Assembly (NCBI RefSeq): GCF_000204055.1
Contig: NW_006768767.1
Coordinates: forward strand, 806,511 to 825,239
Direction: 5' to 3'
Source: Melampsora larici-populina 98AG31
Taxonomy: Eukaryota > Basidiomycota > Pucciniomycetes > Pucciniales > Melampsoraceae
DNA length: 18,729 nucleotides
Within the stretch, counting starts at the first letter, position 1. Each line of letters starts with the position of its first letter. Positions 8,346-17,020 of the stretch are shown in pieces. The position numbers and the translations under genes are program-made. The notes under the pieces were generated by a model. That model had not been told where the DNA came from. It saw nothing but the letters and a program-made list of their open reading frames with translations, and searched no databases.

Positions 8346-9176
8346 CCCCTCACCTCCCTCACCCCGACACACATCAGTTCTCCTTTCTCATCCCGAAATG
8401 TCGAGGCTGCTTCCTCTCGAATGTCGGCTGCTTCTTGAACCTGGTCAGTTTTCCCTCGGATATCAATTTCACCGTTCATGCAAATTTTTCTACGATTATA
8501 GCGAGTTGAGGTTATACTCGCCCAATTTATCTGGCACCTCTTATTGGAGTCCCTACTAATTAACTCCTGGCAACAGGTTTGAATTGGTTTGGACATTGAA
8601 TTCAAAAACCCGAAATGAGAAATCATCAGCCTCTGAAACACGTTCTGATCGACCATATCCATACTTCATACTGACTTAACATTCATTTCCTCATTTCACA
8701 GATCTCGTCTCGCGGGGTTCTCAATGATCCATCTGTGTTATACTGTTTTGATAATTCTCTTTGTCTCTCAACTATGCATAAGTGCGAATTGTATCATCCA
8801 TGTTAGCCTGCTCCAGCAGAAGTTGATCATCGCGCAGTCAATCGACATATTCCTGCACCCAAGTCGTTTTTGTCAACTTGTACCTAGTGTTCACTCAAAC
8901 CTGCGCAAGTCGTTTGTTACAACTGGCGGCCTGACCCTTGATGCTGTCGGTCCCTCCCGATTGCCATTGTGACCTGAACACTAGGCCCAACTGACCCACA
9001 ACTTGACTATGCCGACCAAACGAGGGACTTAGACCCCGTGTCAATTCTTTGGCCTGAGATTGGCCGGGGCTTCTTGCCCAAAACAGGCCTTCGTATAAAC
9101 CCTGTTTGTATGATTTCAACATTAAAGGTACTCAAAGTCCACTGAATTACTTTTGTAATCGCAAACGAGTATGTTA
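8346..9176. other. Spacer between RPS3 and retrotransposon
   Basis: No gene is supported. A minus frame at 8336-8662 (108 codons) and a plus frame at 8724-8972 have no recognisable motif. An 11-bp inverted repeat, CCTAGTGTTCA (8883-8893) with TGAACACTAGG (8975-8985), and a TATAAA-containing stretch near 9093 suggest promoter or old LTR sequence, but no paired copy exists here. The retrotransposon inserted at the right edge. Confidence 0.4.
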
Positions 9177-9180
9177 CCTT
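9177..9180. repeat. Target-site duplication CCTT, left
   Basis: CCTT directly precedes the LTR start TGTAAC and recurs directly after the other LTR at 16661-16664. If the last A of the LTR is shared, the match is 5 bp (ACCTT). Confidence 0.7.
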
Positions 9181-9766
9181 TGTAACGGGGTTGACCTATA
9201 ACCCACGTAAGTTGTTGTTAGACCTAAGTAATCTAGGTTTCAGGCAAGATAGGGAAATGGTACAATCCAAAGTTGTCAAAGGTTTCAAGGGGAAGTATGC
9301 GTCGAGGCTAAGAGGATTTAGTCGAGACGGGCTTTATGCGATGAAACGGTAAGTTTGGCAAATGGAGGATATAGAGACGAAAAGAAGAATGGTAGTTCGA
9401 ATAAAGGTTTATTGCTTAATGTAGCTGATAAAGAGTTTATAAGAAGATAATTGTAACGGTTTTAATTGGGATCTGTAATAACGTGTACAAGTTGTATAAA
9501 AGAAATAAGAATGAATAATGGTCTGGGGTTTTCTTCACAGTTCGAAGAAAACCCTCTTATTTATACAATAGACATATCGGTTACAAGCTAGTTTACTGCC
9601 TAGGCCGTATTACAAGGATTGCCATTCCGTGGCAATGGCAATATTACAAGATGGCTTAAGGAACTAGCCTGGTTTGGATACAGTTATCCTGGTTACAGAT
9701 ACTGTATACAGGCTGGGACAGTCCCTTTCGGTATTAGGTCATACACGAGACTGTAGCCCTGCTACA
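9181..9766 (-). repeat. 3' LTR (586 bp)
   Basis: On the plus strand it begins TGTAAC and ends GCTACA, so it has the TG...CA ends of LTRs. It matches 16075-16660 over all 586 positions except 9457 (C here, T at 16351) by visual comparison. It contains the same TATA box and hairpins as the 5' copy, and a likely polyadenylation signal at 9408-9413. Confidence 0.96.
9408..9413 (-). terminator. Likely poly(A) signal AATAAA in 3' LTR
   Basis: On the minus strand AATAAA follows the predicted transcription start region by about 120 nt within the LTR, where the end of R would be expected. Role inferred from position and consensus. Confidence 0.45.
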
Positions 9767-9768
9767 AC

Positions 9769-9780
9769 ATCCCCCCCCTA
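9769..9780 (-). other. Polypurine tract
   Basis: On the minus strand a run of eight G within TAGGGGGGGGAT lies two to four bases before the 3' LTR, preceded by a T run. Ty3/gypsy elements use such a tract to prime plus-strand DNA synthesis. The position is exactly where expected. Confidence 0.8.
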
Positions 9781-9796
9781 AAAAAACATGGCATTC

Positions 9797-10999
9797 CTAT
9801 GTCGTAGCGTACCGACCAACAATTCGAATCTTTGAAGTTGTTGCTTTCTGAGTTTTCGATAGTTTCTTAGCGGCGGTGAGGATGGTTTTTGAAATTTTGA
9901 TATCTTCACGATTGATTTCCTGAAGAAGACGTGGGGGCAAAGCCCAAGAGTCTCCGAGAGTATGGTCGCGGATGTGAACAGGCTTCAGTCGATTCCCGCT
10001 GATAGGATGTGGAAAGGGATTGGTATTATGGTCGAGCAACAAGTAGACATTGTTGCCAAGGTTGTCAAAAATTTCGAAAGGACCATACCAAGCGGGCTCG
10101 CCTTTGCTTCGTGTCTCATTCCGAAGCTTGACCTTGTCATGAATGGCGTAGCTGACGATACGGGATGAAGCTTTCTTTGAAGGGGAATCCTCAAATTTTG
10201 AATCAAATCTCGATTTGTTTTTCTTCGCACGTTCTTCCTGGGCTTGACGAGCCTTAATCCGGGATGAACGAAGCTTTTCCAATCGGTCCTTGTTGGAAGA
10301 GGGGTCCGGAGAGTTCTCGAGTGGTCGCAACTTGGCTGGATCACTGATTAAGCGAGGAGAGACTCCGTAGAGGAGCTCAAATGGGGAAAAATTGGTGACC
10401 GTGCTTTTATTAATTCGGACAGCAAACAGCGCCTGAGCCAGGTATTCCGGCCATCTCGAGGGGTCCAGGGTTTTATTGATCTTGAAGAGAGCCTGTTCCA
10501 GGAGTCCATTGAAGCGTTCACACTTCCCGTTGGTCCGAGGGTGGTATCCTGAGGTGTTTAACTTGTGGATACCGCAACCCTTATAGAACGCATCCATTTC
10601 CTTTGATAGGAAGTTAAGTCCACGATCCGAGAGGATCTCAGATGGAACGCCATAGACTTCAATCAACTGGTGAAGCAAGGCTTCGGCCACATTTGCGGAT
10701 GTAGCTGTTTTCATGGGTATGGCGAGAGGCCAACCCGTACAATGATCAATCATTGTTAGTATCCACTTAAATCCCTCCTTGCTTTCTGGAAGGGAAATAA
10801 AGTCGACTGCCCAACGTTCAAAAGGTGCAACGGAAGGCAAAGAGTGTTGTCGATCTGTCTCCTGAAAAAGGTCCGGAGAGTCGAAAATTTGACAAGCAGG
10901 ACAGTGCTTGACGAAAGATTCAACATCGGCGTAACAACCAGGCCACCAACCCCGGTTATGGAGGAGGCTGAGGGTTCCGTCCCTTCCCCTATGACCATA
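9797..10999 (-). pseudogene. pol: pol segment 3: integrase (split from pol by TGA)
   Basis: Open from just after the TGA at 11000-11002 to TAG at 9797. In order: the remaining part of the HHCC zinc-binding domain (YGH...GWWPG...KHCPACQ), the catalytic core, then a GPY/F module. Core residues are the Asp in RWAVDF, the Asp in LSDRG and the Glu in KCERF, with exactly 35 residues between the last two (D,D35E). A basic linker (KKNKSRFDSK) precedes WYGPFEI and RLKPVH. No chromodomain follows; the tail is Lys/Thr-rich. No ATG begins this stretch, only a TTG at 10838-10840, so independent translation is unlikely. The first His of the zinc domain lies before the TGA, so the domain is cut in two. Confidence 0.9.
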
Positions 11000-11953
11000 T
11001 CAAGCGTGAAAGGTATTCATCAAATCAGCTCGTTGATAGAAAGGGATGAAGGGGCTGGATTCCTTTGGTTCGTCACCACCCCCAGTCCAAATGAGGGTTT
11101 CATCGTTAGCGTTCCACACAAATTCGTGTGAACGTCGAACGGCAGTATCAATTGCAGTGGTCGTAACCCAATCGGGAAGGCGTTGGTCACTTTTGACATA
11201 AGGTAATACCAATGGCCAATCCGAATCATCTTCGAGTCCATTTCTGGGCTCATACATGGCCAGAATAGTGTGATCTGACCTCCGGCTGAGGGCATCAGGC
11301 ACAAAGTTGGTGGAGCCCTTCTTATATTTCACACGGATCGTCATCTCGCCGAATTCTTCAATCCATCGAAGAAGACGGCAAGTCGGCAGAACCTGCGTGG
11401 AAAGATAAGTGAGAGAAGCATGGTCCGTACGTACTACGGTGTCTGCCACAGCGCCCTCCACGTAGTTACGCCACTTCCTCCAGGCGTGAATAATCGCATA
11501 TAGTTCACGTTCCTGGGCGGGGTAATTACGCTGGGCGGCATTTAGTTTATAAGATTCAAAAGCTACCGGATGAAGCTTCCCATCGGAGCCTTCCTGCAGT
11601 AGAACAGCACCAACCGCGAAGTCGCTAGAGTCTGTCTCTATAACGTAAGGCTTCGCGGGGTCTGGCATTATCAAGATTGGCGCACTCACAAGACGTTCTT
11701 TGAGCGTTATGAAAGCGACTTCACAGGCCGGTGTCCATTCAATCCGGGCTCTCTTCGTAACGTTTCCTGCCGTAAGTTCATGCAGAGGAGACGCAACTTT
11801 AGAGAATCCGGATATAAAACGTTGATAATAACCTGCCAGTCCCAAAAATGATCGTACATCGTGAACATTTTCGGGGCGAGGCCATGCCTTTATTGCATCA
11901 ATCTTGTCACTCATTGGTCTAATCCCATCTTTAGACACCATGTGTCCGACGAA
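11000..11953 (-). pseudogene. pol: pol segment 2: RT thumb and RNase H
   Basis: Open between the in-frame stops TAG 11954-11956 and TGA 11000-11002. It begins FVGHMVSKDGI, the conserved text after the RT palm, then has FLGLAGYYQRFI of the RT connection. RNase H follows: IETDSSD (Asp), ERELYAI (Glu), VRTDHASL (Asp) and VPDALSR (Asp). Counting from the ATG at 11939-11941, the putative acidic residues are near 104, 146, 173 and 216. It ends in MNTFHA, the first half of the integrase zinc-binding motif. All catalytic residues are present, so the segment appears intact apart from being isolated by the two stops. Confidence 0.9.
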
Positions 11954-13807
11954 CTAAATTTCGTCGGCAAAGAGTTCGGACTTGCCTCCACTGACCTTCA
12001 AATCAGCTTTGCGGAGGGCGTCCAAGACCAAGTCAACGTGAGTGATATGTTCATCGTCAGACTTAGAATAGATCAATATGTCATCTAAATATACCTGTAC
12101 GAATTTATCAAGGTATGGACGTAAGATATCCGACATCATGCGCTGAAAAGTACTTGGTGCGTTTACTAGTCCAAACGGCATAACAAGCCATTCATAATGA
12201 CCGTAGCGAGTACTAAAAGCGGTTTTCGGGATCGAATCAAGGGCAAGCTTCATCTGATGGAAGCCTTGCTGAAGGTCTAATTTCAAGAATCTGACCGCCC
12301 CATGAAGATTGTCGAAACAGTCCTGAATCAAAGGCAAAGGATGACGGTCCCGCTTAGTTATTGCATTAACTGCGCGGTAGTCAACACAAAATCGCAGCTT
12401 CCCAGAAGCATTACGCGCAAATAGAACTGGCGAAGACCAAGCAGAAGTTGATGGTCGTATAAACCCATTCTTGTGCAAAGTGGCCAGCTTGGTTTGTAAT
12501 TCGCTCAAGAGTAAAGGAGACATTCTCCTTACTGGTTGCGAAACCGGCTTCGAATCACCAGTGTCAATAAGGTGTTCGATAACATGCTCCTTTTCGGGAG
12601 CCTTATCAATTGGATCAAACAAGGTACAATATCTATCAACCAAAGCTTTCGCGGCTGCGCGTAGCTTCGGAGAATCCACCGATATCTTAGGTAGTTCCGA
12701 TGGGAGTTCCTCTCGAGGACCACCCACTTCGTCCATGGAATCCAGACGATCTGAGCCACAGACTACCCAAGCCTCCATATTAGGATGTCTCAAGAACCGA
12801 CGCATCTGACTTCTGTTGATGGGCATATCCTCTTCATCAAGCTGAGGATCTCCGCCAATCAGATGGACTGATTCCGAAGGGGAATCCACGTCGGCCGGGG
12901 AAAAGTTAACAGTGTTCCCCTTTACATCTTTTAATAGCCAAACCCACGTCTCCCAATCAGTGGAGACGGCGTATTGAGATATCCAATCCATACCGAGGAT
13001 GATATCATACGACTGCAAGGGAGCTATCCTGCACTTGTGGACGAACTTAAGTCCTCCAAGTGTTATTGGAACATTACTCGAATGAGTAATCAATTTACTA
13101 TCCCCCCAAACACCAGAGATAGAAGTGGTCTTCTTCACCCTTTGTGAAGAAAGACCACATTGTTCGACGTAAGACTTCAAAACATAAGAAGCCGTTCGTG
13201 CGCCAGTGTCGAGTAACACGCGCACCGCCATTCTGTTTTGTGTCAAAACAAAGTCGACTCTGGGCAATCCAGAGTCACTTTCAATAGCGGCTAGAATTTC
13301 GGCCGAGCTACGGCCGCAATCCCCTGATACCTGTCTACTGGGCTCACTGGCCGGTGAGAATGCAGGAGGAGCAGCATCAGTTAAACCGCATGTGTCTTTT
13401 CCAAAGACGTTGACCGGCCTTTCGACAGAAAGATGGTCTTTAACCACAAGATCAGGCATCTTCGAGAGGCCGACACAGATGTCAAGTGGAGGGGAAAGGG
13501 GTGAATCAACAGAGCTCGTTTCGGCAAGATGCTCGTCGTTATTAAGCGAATCTTGGTGTCTGTCATTTGACACATACGGGCACTGATTCTCATCAAACAA
13601 ATTCTCATGACCGACTTCCAAAGGAAGTGGATTTGTGTGCTCTATCAACGGCACATTTAGCTCAAGGTTTTTATCATCAGAAACGAGTGGCACAGTTTCA
13701 TTGCAATTTTCAAACGCAATAAGGGATGACAAAGAGAGACAGGGCGAATAAAGGGGAGCTATACCTTCTTCGCCTAATCTTTTGATGGTCCGGAGGCAGA
13801 ATCTTTC
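11954..13807 (-). pseudogene. pol: pol segment 1: protease and reverse transcriptase
   Basis: The frame is open from after TGA 13808-13810 and overlaps the gag end by 34 nt, in the -1 frame. The first AUG is far inside, so expression probably needs frameshifting or another recoding event. Counting from the TTG at 13732: an acidic spacer, then aspartic protease with LLDTGA (Asp near 175) and ILGMDW (about 245-250); reverse transcriptase with FCVDYRAVN (about 448-456), FLKLDLQQGFHQ, MPFGLVNAPSTFQ and the catalytic YLDD (548-551). It stops at TAG directly after SELFADEI, where related proteins continue into the conserved (F/V)LGH text found immediately downstream in the same frame. Confidence 0.92.
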
Positions 13808-15750
13808 TCAGGCTTCTTGTGGGTTTTGAAGTAGTTCATAGTGCGGGAAGTAGGAGCATCAGGACAAATCGGATTAGATAAAGTACCGAAAATGTGGCCA
13901 TCCTTGCCACAGTTGTAACACCTCTTCGAAGGTGGATCGGTGGAAATGGAAGAGCTGTTATTGGTCCTGCGCTTGCTGGATGAGGGTCGATTAGGTTTCT
14001 TGGTGCTGTTGTTTCGAGAATGCTTACGAGAGTTGTCAGAGGTGGAATACAAGGTTTCACGATTTTCCTGGATCCTGGCATCCCTATTGTAAGTGCATTC
14101 AACAACTTGCTCCATATTCATCTTGAGACCCATCTCACGAGCTTGATCAACCTGAGTCTGCACTAATTCGCGAAGCTTGGGTGGTAATTTCTTGATCCAC
14201 ATGGCTTCGACCTCGTACTTCAGTCCAATAGTGTCGGCGTCGTTTTGAATGACACGGAACCGACCATAGGCTTCTACAGCCTTCTCGTTCGGGCGAAAAG
14301 CGAAATTTCCGAAACGAGTAAACAAAGCTTCGACAGTCAAGGTGGATGGAAACTTCTTCTTAAGTAAAGTAACGAATTCTTCCCAGTTCCGAGGGGCAAA
14401 TTCGGTGTCGATGACACGCTCAATTTTGGTGAGAGCAGCGTGTTCGACCAGTTGCATCCCAACACGGTGCCAGATGGATCGGTCGATACCCAAGATGGAC
14501 AAGGATTTGGCCGTGCTGGCGCACCAAGTCGCGGCGTCCTTGTGGTTCGTGCCGCTGAACCGCGGGGCCTTCTTGGCGTTCATGGCTTTAAAAGCACGGT
14601 ATGCGTCGTTTTCGAAGATTGAACGACCGGCCATAGGTGGAGGACGTTGATAAGCGTCCCTAGCTCCCGATGCTGGAGAGCTAGGAGGAGGAGACCCGGG
14701 AGGACTGAAATGACCAGCCGTTGGATCCGGGCGTTGACTGGTACTGGGCATGGCGGAGGCCCGATCATGACGGGTAGGAGGAGACATTTCAACGTCTTCG
14801 CCTCTGAGAATCTCTGCGTCCCATTCGGCCTTGATCTTCCGAGCGACAGACTCCTGATAGGCCAACCAACCAGGAAGCTGATCAGGTCGCATGGTGACGG
14901 TAATGTCGGATTGGCGGGACTCGGAATTGTCGATACCAGTGCCGTCACGAGGAAGAGGAGAAGGCTCGATCTCCATACGATCGGAGCGTTTACCCTTATC
15001 TGCCATGATACTATCGACAGCAGATGTGAAGGCCTTAGCACGGGGAGTGTTGAGATGAGGAGCGTCCGGTTTAGGGTTCCGCGGGGGCCCACTGCCGAGA
15101 GTCAAACCCAAGGCGGTGGAAGGTGCAAAGCCCGGGCTGTCGACCTTCCGAAACGTGTTGGCCGAACGGGTGGTGTCCGGTTGATTCGTAATGGTGCGAC
15201 CAGTGGTGATGCCAGATGTCGAACATCGACCAGAGTTCTGCATCCCTGCCGAGCCGGTTGCGGGACTTATGGTGCCAATCGCAGCGGAATAGCTCATAGG
15301 CGTGGTATTCAAAATTCCACCAGGGGCGGAAAGTGGCTTCGACTTTGTTTTAGTTGAGCCAGGATCAGAGAGAGGCAATGGTGTATTGGCGGCAGAAGGG
15401 GTTTTCGAGGAACCACCTTTGGAAGTAGCTGCCGTCGTTTCCGTGGCGCCAACGGGTGAATTGACCGCCGGGGTATTTGCACGAGACCGAGATCTTGGTA
15501 GGACGTGCGGAAAGTTGAGGGCATTGACTCCAAGGATCGCTTGACTGTACCTGTCAAGGCATAGGCAAGTGCCGGCAGCGAGCGATTCAATGGTTTCGTT
15601 AATCATGACTTGTTCGTCGCTGAAGCCGGCGATGACTTCCGGTGAGTACGTTTCTCCTTCTGCCAAAGCAGGAAGGTGTCCACACAATTTGTACCATTGA
15701 TCAGGTGTGACTTCAATGGGAGTGACGTTGTCGATATTCTTGGAAGGCAT
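13774..15750 (-). CDS. gag: Gag polyprotein, 658 aa
   Basis: ATG at 15748-15750, TAG at 13774-13776, uninterrupted. The N-terminal half is Ser/Pro/Thr-rich and probably disordered. A retrotransposon Gag capsid-like domain spans about 379-565 (APRFSGTNHKDAATWCASTAKSL ... RNWEEFVTLLKKKF ... LPPKLRELVQ). A basic Ser/Asn/Lys-rich stretch follows, then a zinc knuckle at 611-629 beginning CYNCGKDGH. The knuckle is unusual: spacing is C-X2-C-X4-H-X9-C, not the standard C-X2-C-X4-H-X4-C. Gag packages element RNA in virus-like particles in the cytoplasm. The pol frame overlaps its last 34 nt. Confidence 0.93.
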   Translation of the reverse strand: MPSKNIDNVTPIEVTPDQWYKLCGHLPALAEGETYSPEVIAGFSDEQVMINETIESLAAGTCLCLDRYSQAILGVNALNFPHVLPRSRSRANTPAVNSPVGATETTAATSKGGSSKTPSAANTPLPLSDPGSTKTKSKPLSAPGGILNTTPMSYSAAIGTISPATGSAGMQNSGRCSTSGITTGRTITNQPDTTRSANTFRKVDSPGFAPSTALGLTLGSGPPRNPKPDAPHLNTPRAKAFTSAVDSIMADKGKRSDRMEIEPSPLPRDGTGIDNSESRQSDITVTMRPDQLPGWLAYQESVARKIKAEWDAEILRGEDVEMSPPTRHDRASAMPSTSQRPDPTAGHFSPPGSPPPSSPASGARDAYQRPPPMAGRSIFENDAYRAFKAMNAKKAPRFSGTNHKDAATWCASTAKSLSILGIDRSIWHRVGMQLVEHAALTKIERVIDTEFAPRNWEEFVTLLKKKFPSTLTVEALFTRFGNFAFRPNEKAVEAYGRFRVIQNDADTIGLKYEVEAMWIKKLPPKLRELVQTQVDQAREMGLKMNMEQVVECTYNRDARIQENRETLYSTSDNSRKHSRNNSTKKPNRPSSSKRRTNNSSSISTDPPSKRCYNCGKDGHIFGTLSNPICPDAPTSRTMNYFKTHKKPEKDSASGPSKD

Positions 15751-16060
15751 GCTTGTTTTATTTATGGCTGTTTTTTCTTAATCAAAGAGAAGAAACACGC
15801 GACCAAACATAAATAATCAAAAAAATTGAGCACCTTATCCTTTTCAAAAAAAATTTCAACAAATTTTATACGGAATTATTTACTTACTTTCGATTTCTTG
15901 AAATTATTCGCTGTTACAATTCGAATTTCTTAGGCGTCAAGCGTCAAAAAGATGAATTTTACGGAAATAACTGTTTCTGTAAACACGAATTATAATAATT
16001 CCAAAAAAATCAAAAGATAGTAAAAAAATTTATTCGTCAGTACGAATTTCAGAATCTTTA
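15751..16060 (-). other. Retrotransposon 5' leader
   Basis: About 310 nt of AT-rich sequence between the primer binding site and the gag ATG, with several runs of A or T. No ORF of note. It would form the untranslated leader of the genomic RNA and probably includes the packaging signal, though nothing specific is recognisable. Confidence 0.6.
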
Positions 16061-16073
16061 GCTCTCGCTACCA
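16061..16073 (-). other. Primer binding site, tRNA-iMet type
   Basis: On the minus strand TGGTAGCGAGAGC begins one base after the 5' LTR end. TGG matches the CCA tail of a tRNA, and TGGTAGCG is shared with the initiator-Met primer site of yeast Ty elements. The exact tRNA of this organism is not seen in the window, so the iMet assignment is inference. Confidence 0.75.
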
Positions 16074-16074
16074 G

Positions 16075-16660
16075 TGTAACGGGGTTGACCTATAACCCAC
16101 GTAAGTTGTTGTTAGACCTAAGTAATCTAGGTTTCAGGCAAGATAGGGAAATGGTACAATCCAAAGTTGTCAAAGGTTTCAAGGGGAAGTATGCGTCGAG
16201 GCTAAGAGGATTTAGTCGAGACGGGCTTTATGCGATGAAACGGTAAGTTTGGCAAATGGAGGATATAGAGACGAAAAGAAGAATGGTAGTTCGAATAAAG
16301 GTTTATTGCTTAATGTAGCTGATAAAGAGTTTATAAGAAGATAATTGTAATGGTTTTAATTGGGATCTGTAATAACGTGTACAAGTTGTATAAAAGAAAT
16401 AAGAATGAATAATGGTCTGGGGTTTTCTTCACAGTTCGAAGAAAACCCTCTTATTTATACAATAGACATATCGGTTACAAGCTAGTTTACTGCCTAGGCC
16501 GTATTACAAGGATTGCCATTCCGTGGCAATGGCAATATTACAAGATGGCTTAAGGAACTAGCCTGGTTTGGATACAGTTATCCTGGTTACAGATACTGTA
16601 TACAGGCTGGGACAGTCCCTTTCGGTATTAGGTCATACACGAGACTGTAGCCCTGCTACA
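16075..16660 (-). repeat. 5' LTR (586 bp)
   Basis: Identical by eye to 9181-9766 except T at 16351. It drives transcription of the element leftward. A TATA box (TATAAATAA, 16451-16459 on the minus strand) and a perfect hairpin (16420-16448) lie in its centre. Another hairpin, ATTGCCATT/AATGGCAAT with a 7-nt loop, lies in the U3 part (16512-16536). Confidence 0.96.
16420..16459 (-). promoter_or_regulatory. LTR TATA box and start-site hairpin
   Basis: TATAAATAA (16459-16451, minus) is followed almost at once by a perfect 11-bp stem, GGGTTTTCTTC and GAAGAAAACCC, around a 7-nt loop. With a start about 25-35 bases after the TATA box, the hairpin would sit at or just before the RNA 5' end. The same structure is at 9526-9565 in the other LTR. 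Confidence 0.5.
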
Positions 16661-16664
16661 CCTT
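16661..16664. repeat. Target-site duplication CCTT, right
   Basis: CCTT follows the LTR end GCTACA and matches 9177-9180. Confidence 0.7.
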
Positions 16665-16870
16665 CGCTAGAAAGGTTGACACCTTGGGCCCGTTTTTTTT
16701 ATTTTTTTTCAGCTGCGCCCGCAGCACTGCGCCGCAAATGTATCCTGATTCGTTTGAAATCAGGCGACAGGGAATTTCGTCACCTTCGTTGCCGCTTTGG
16801 TTCACTCCAACACCGGTGCCCTCCAATCAACACCTCAATCAAGATGTTCCATCAAGCCTTATAAGAGCAT
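16665..16870. other. Host sequence after insertion, no supported gene
   Basis: A poly(T) tract ending in CAG near 16711 looks like an intron acceptor. A plus-strand frame from ATG 16738 (MYPDSFEIRRQGIS..., rich in Pro and Ser) runs to TAA 16885-16887, inside the foldback segment that follows. No family is recognised. It could be a terminal exon of a host gene interrupted or truncated by the repeats, but the sequence alone does not settle it. Confidence 0.3.
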
Positions 16871-17020
16871 CCGCACTCGTGCGGTAAGTCGGGTGCGGTA
16901 AGGTTAAATTTACCGCAACCGCAGGGTCTTTTCCACACCGGTGAAAAATTAGCCCCGCGGTAGTTAATTTTTGGTCATTTTGCGTTAGCAAATTGGTAAA
17001 TTTACCAATTGGCTAACGCA
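16871..17020. repeat. Foldback-rich segment, MITE-like
   Basis: Successive inverted repeats fill this stretch. CCGCAC-TC-GTGCGG is at 16871-16884. TGCGGTAA (16880-16887 and 16894-16901) pairs with TTACCGCA (16910-16917). A 40-bp palindrome at 16981-17020 has arms starting TGCGTTAGC and 19 of 20 base pairs matched. The GCGGTA word recurs at 16956 and 17022. This dense self-complementarity resembles a miniature inverted-repeat element. The left edge GAGCATCC (16865-16872) is MITE-like, but I cannot define a clean terminal repeat or target duplication. Confidence 0.5.

Larger units (their letters stand above)
9181..16660 (-). mobile_element. Full-length Ty3/gypsy LTR retrotransposon
   Basis: The element runs in minus orientation: 5' LTR 16075-16660, primer binding site, leader, gag, pol, polypurine tract, 3' LTR 9181-9766. 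Pol order is protease, reverse transcriptase, RNase H, integrase, which defines Ty3/gypsy (Metaviridae). The integrase has a GPY/F-type module (WYGPF) but I see no chromodomain after it. LTRs are nearly identical and a CCTT duplication flanks the copy, so insertion was recent. Two in-frame stops break pol, so this copy is probably not autonomous. It separates 9180 from 16665, which were adjacent in the ancestral host sequence. Confidence 0.97.

Noticed and set aside
8336..8662. Minus-strand frame of 108 codons upstream of RPS3
   Set aside because: It overlaps the probable RPS3 promoter, has no recognisable motif, and the plus strand is equally open in parts.
8883..8985. 11-bp inverted repeat as transposon ends
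   Set aside because: The arms are only about 80 bp apart and no flanking direct duplication is seen, so it remains an unexplained inverted repeat.
9797..9960. Chromodomain at the integrase C-terminus
   Set aside because: The tail after RLKPVH is Lys/Thr/Ser-rich and lacks the aromatic cage pattern of chromodomains.
14647..15357. Plus-strand frame of 236 codons
   Set aside because: It is antisense to gag in a GC-richer, Pro/Ser-coding stretch; composition explains the open frame.
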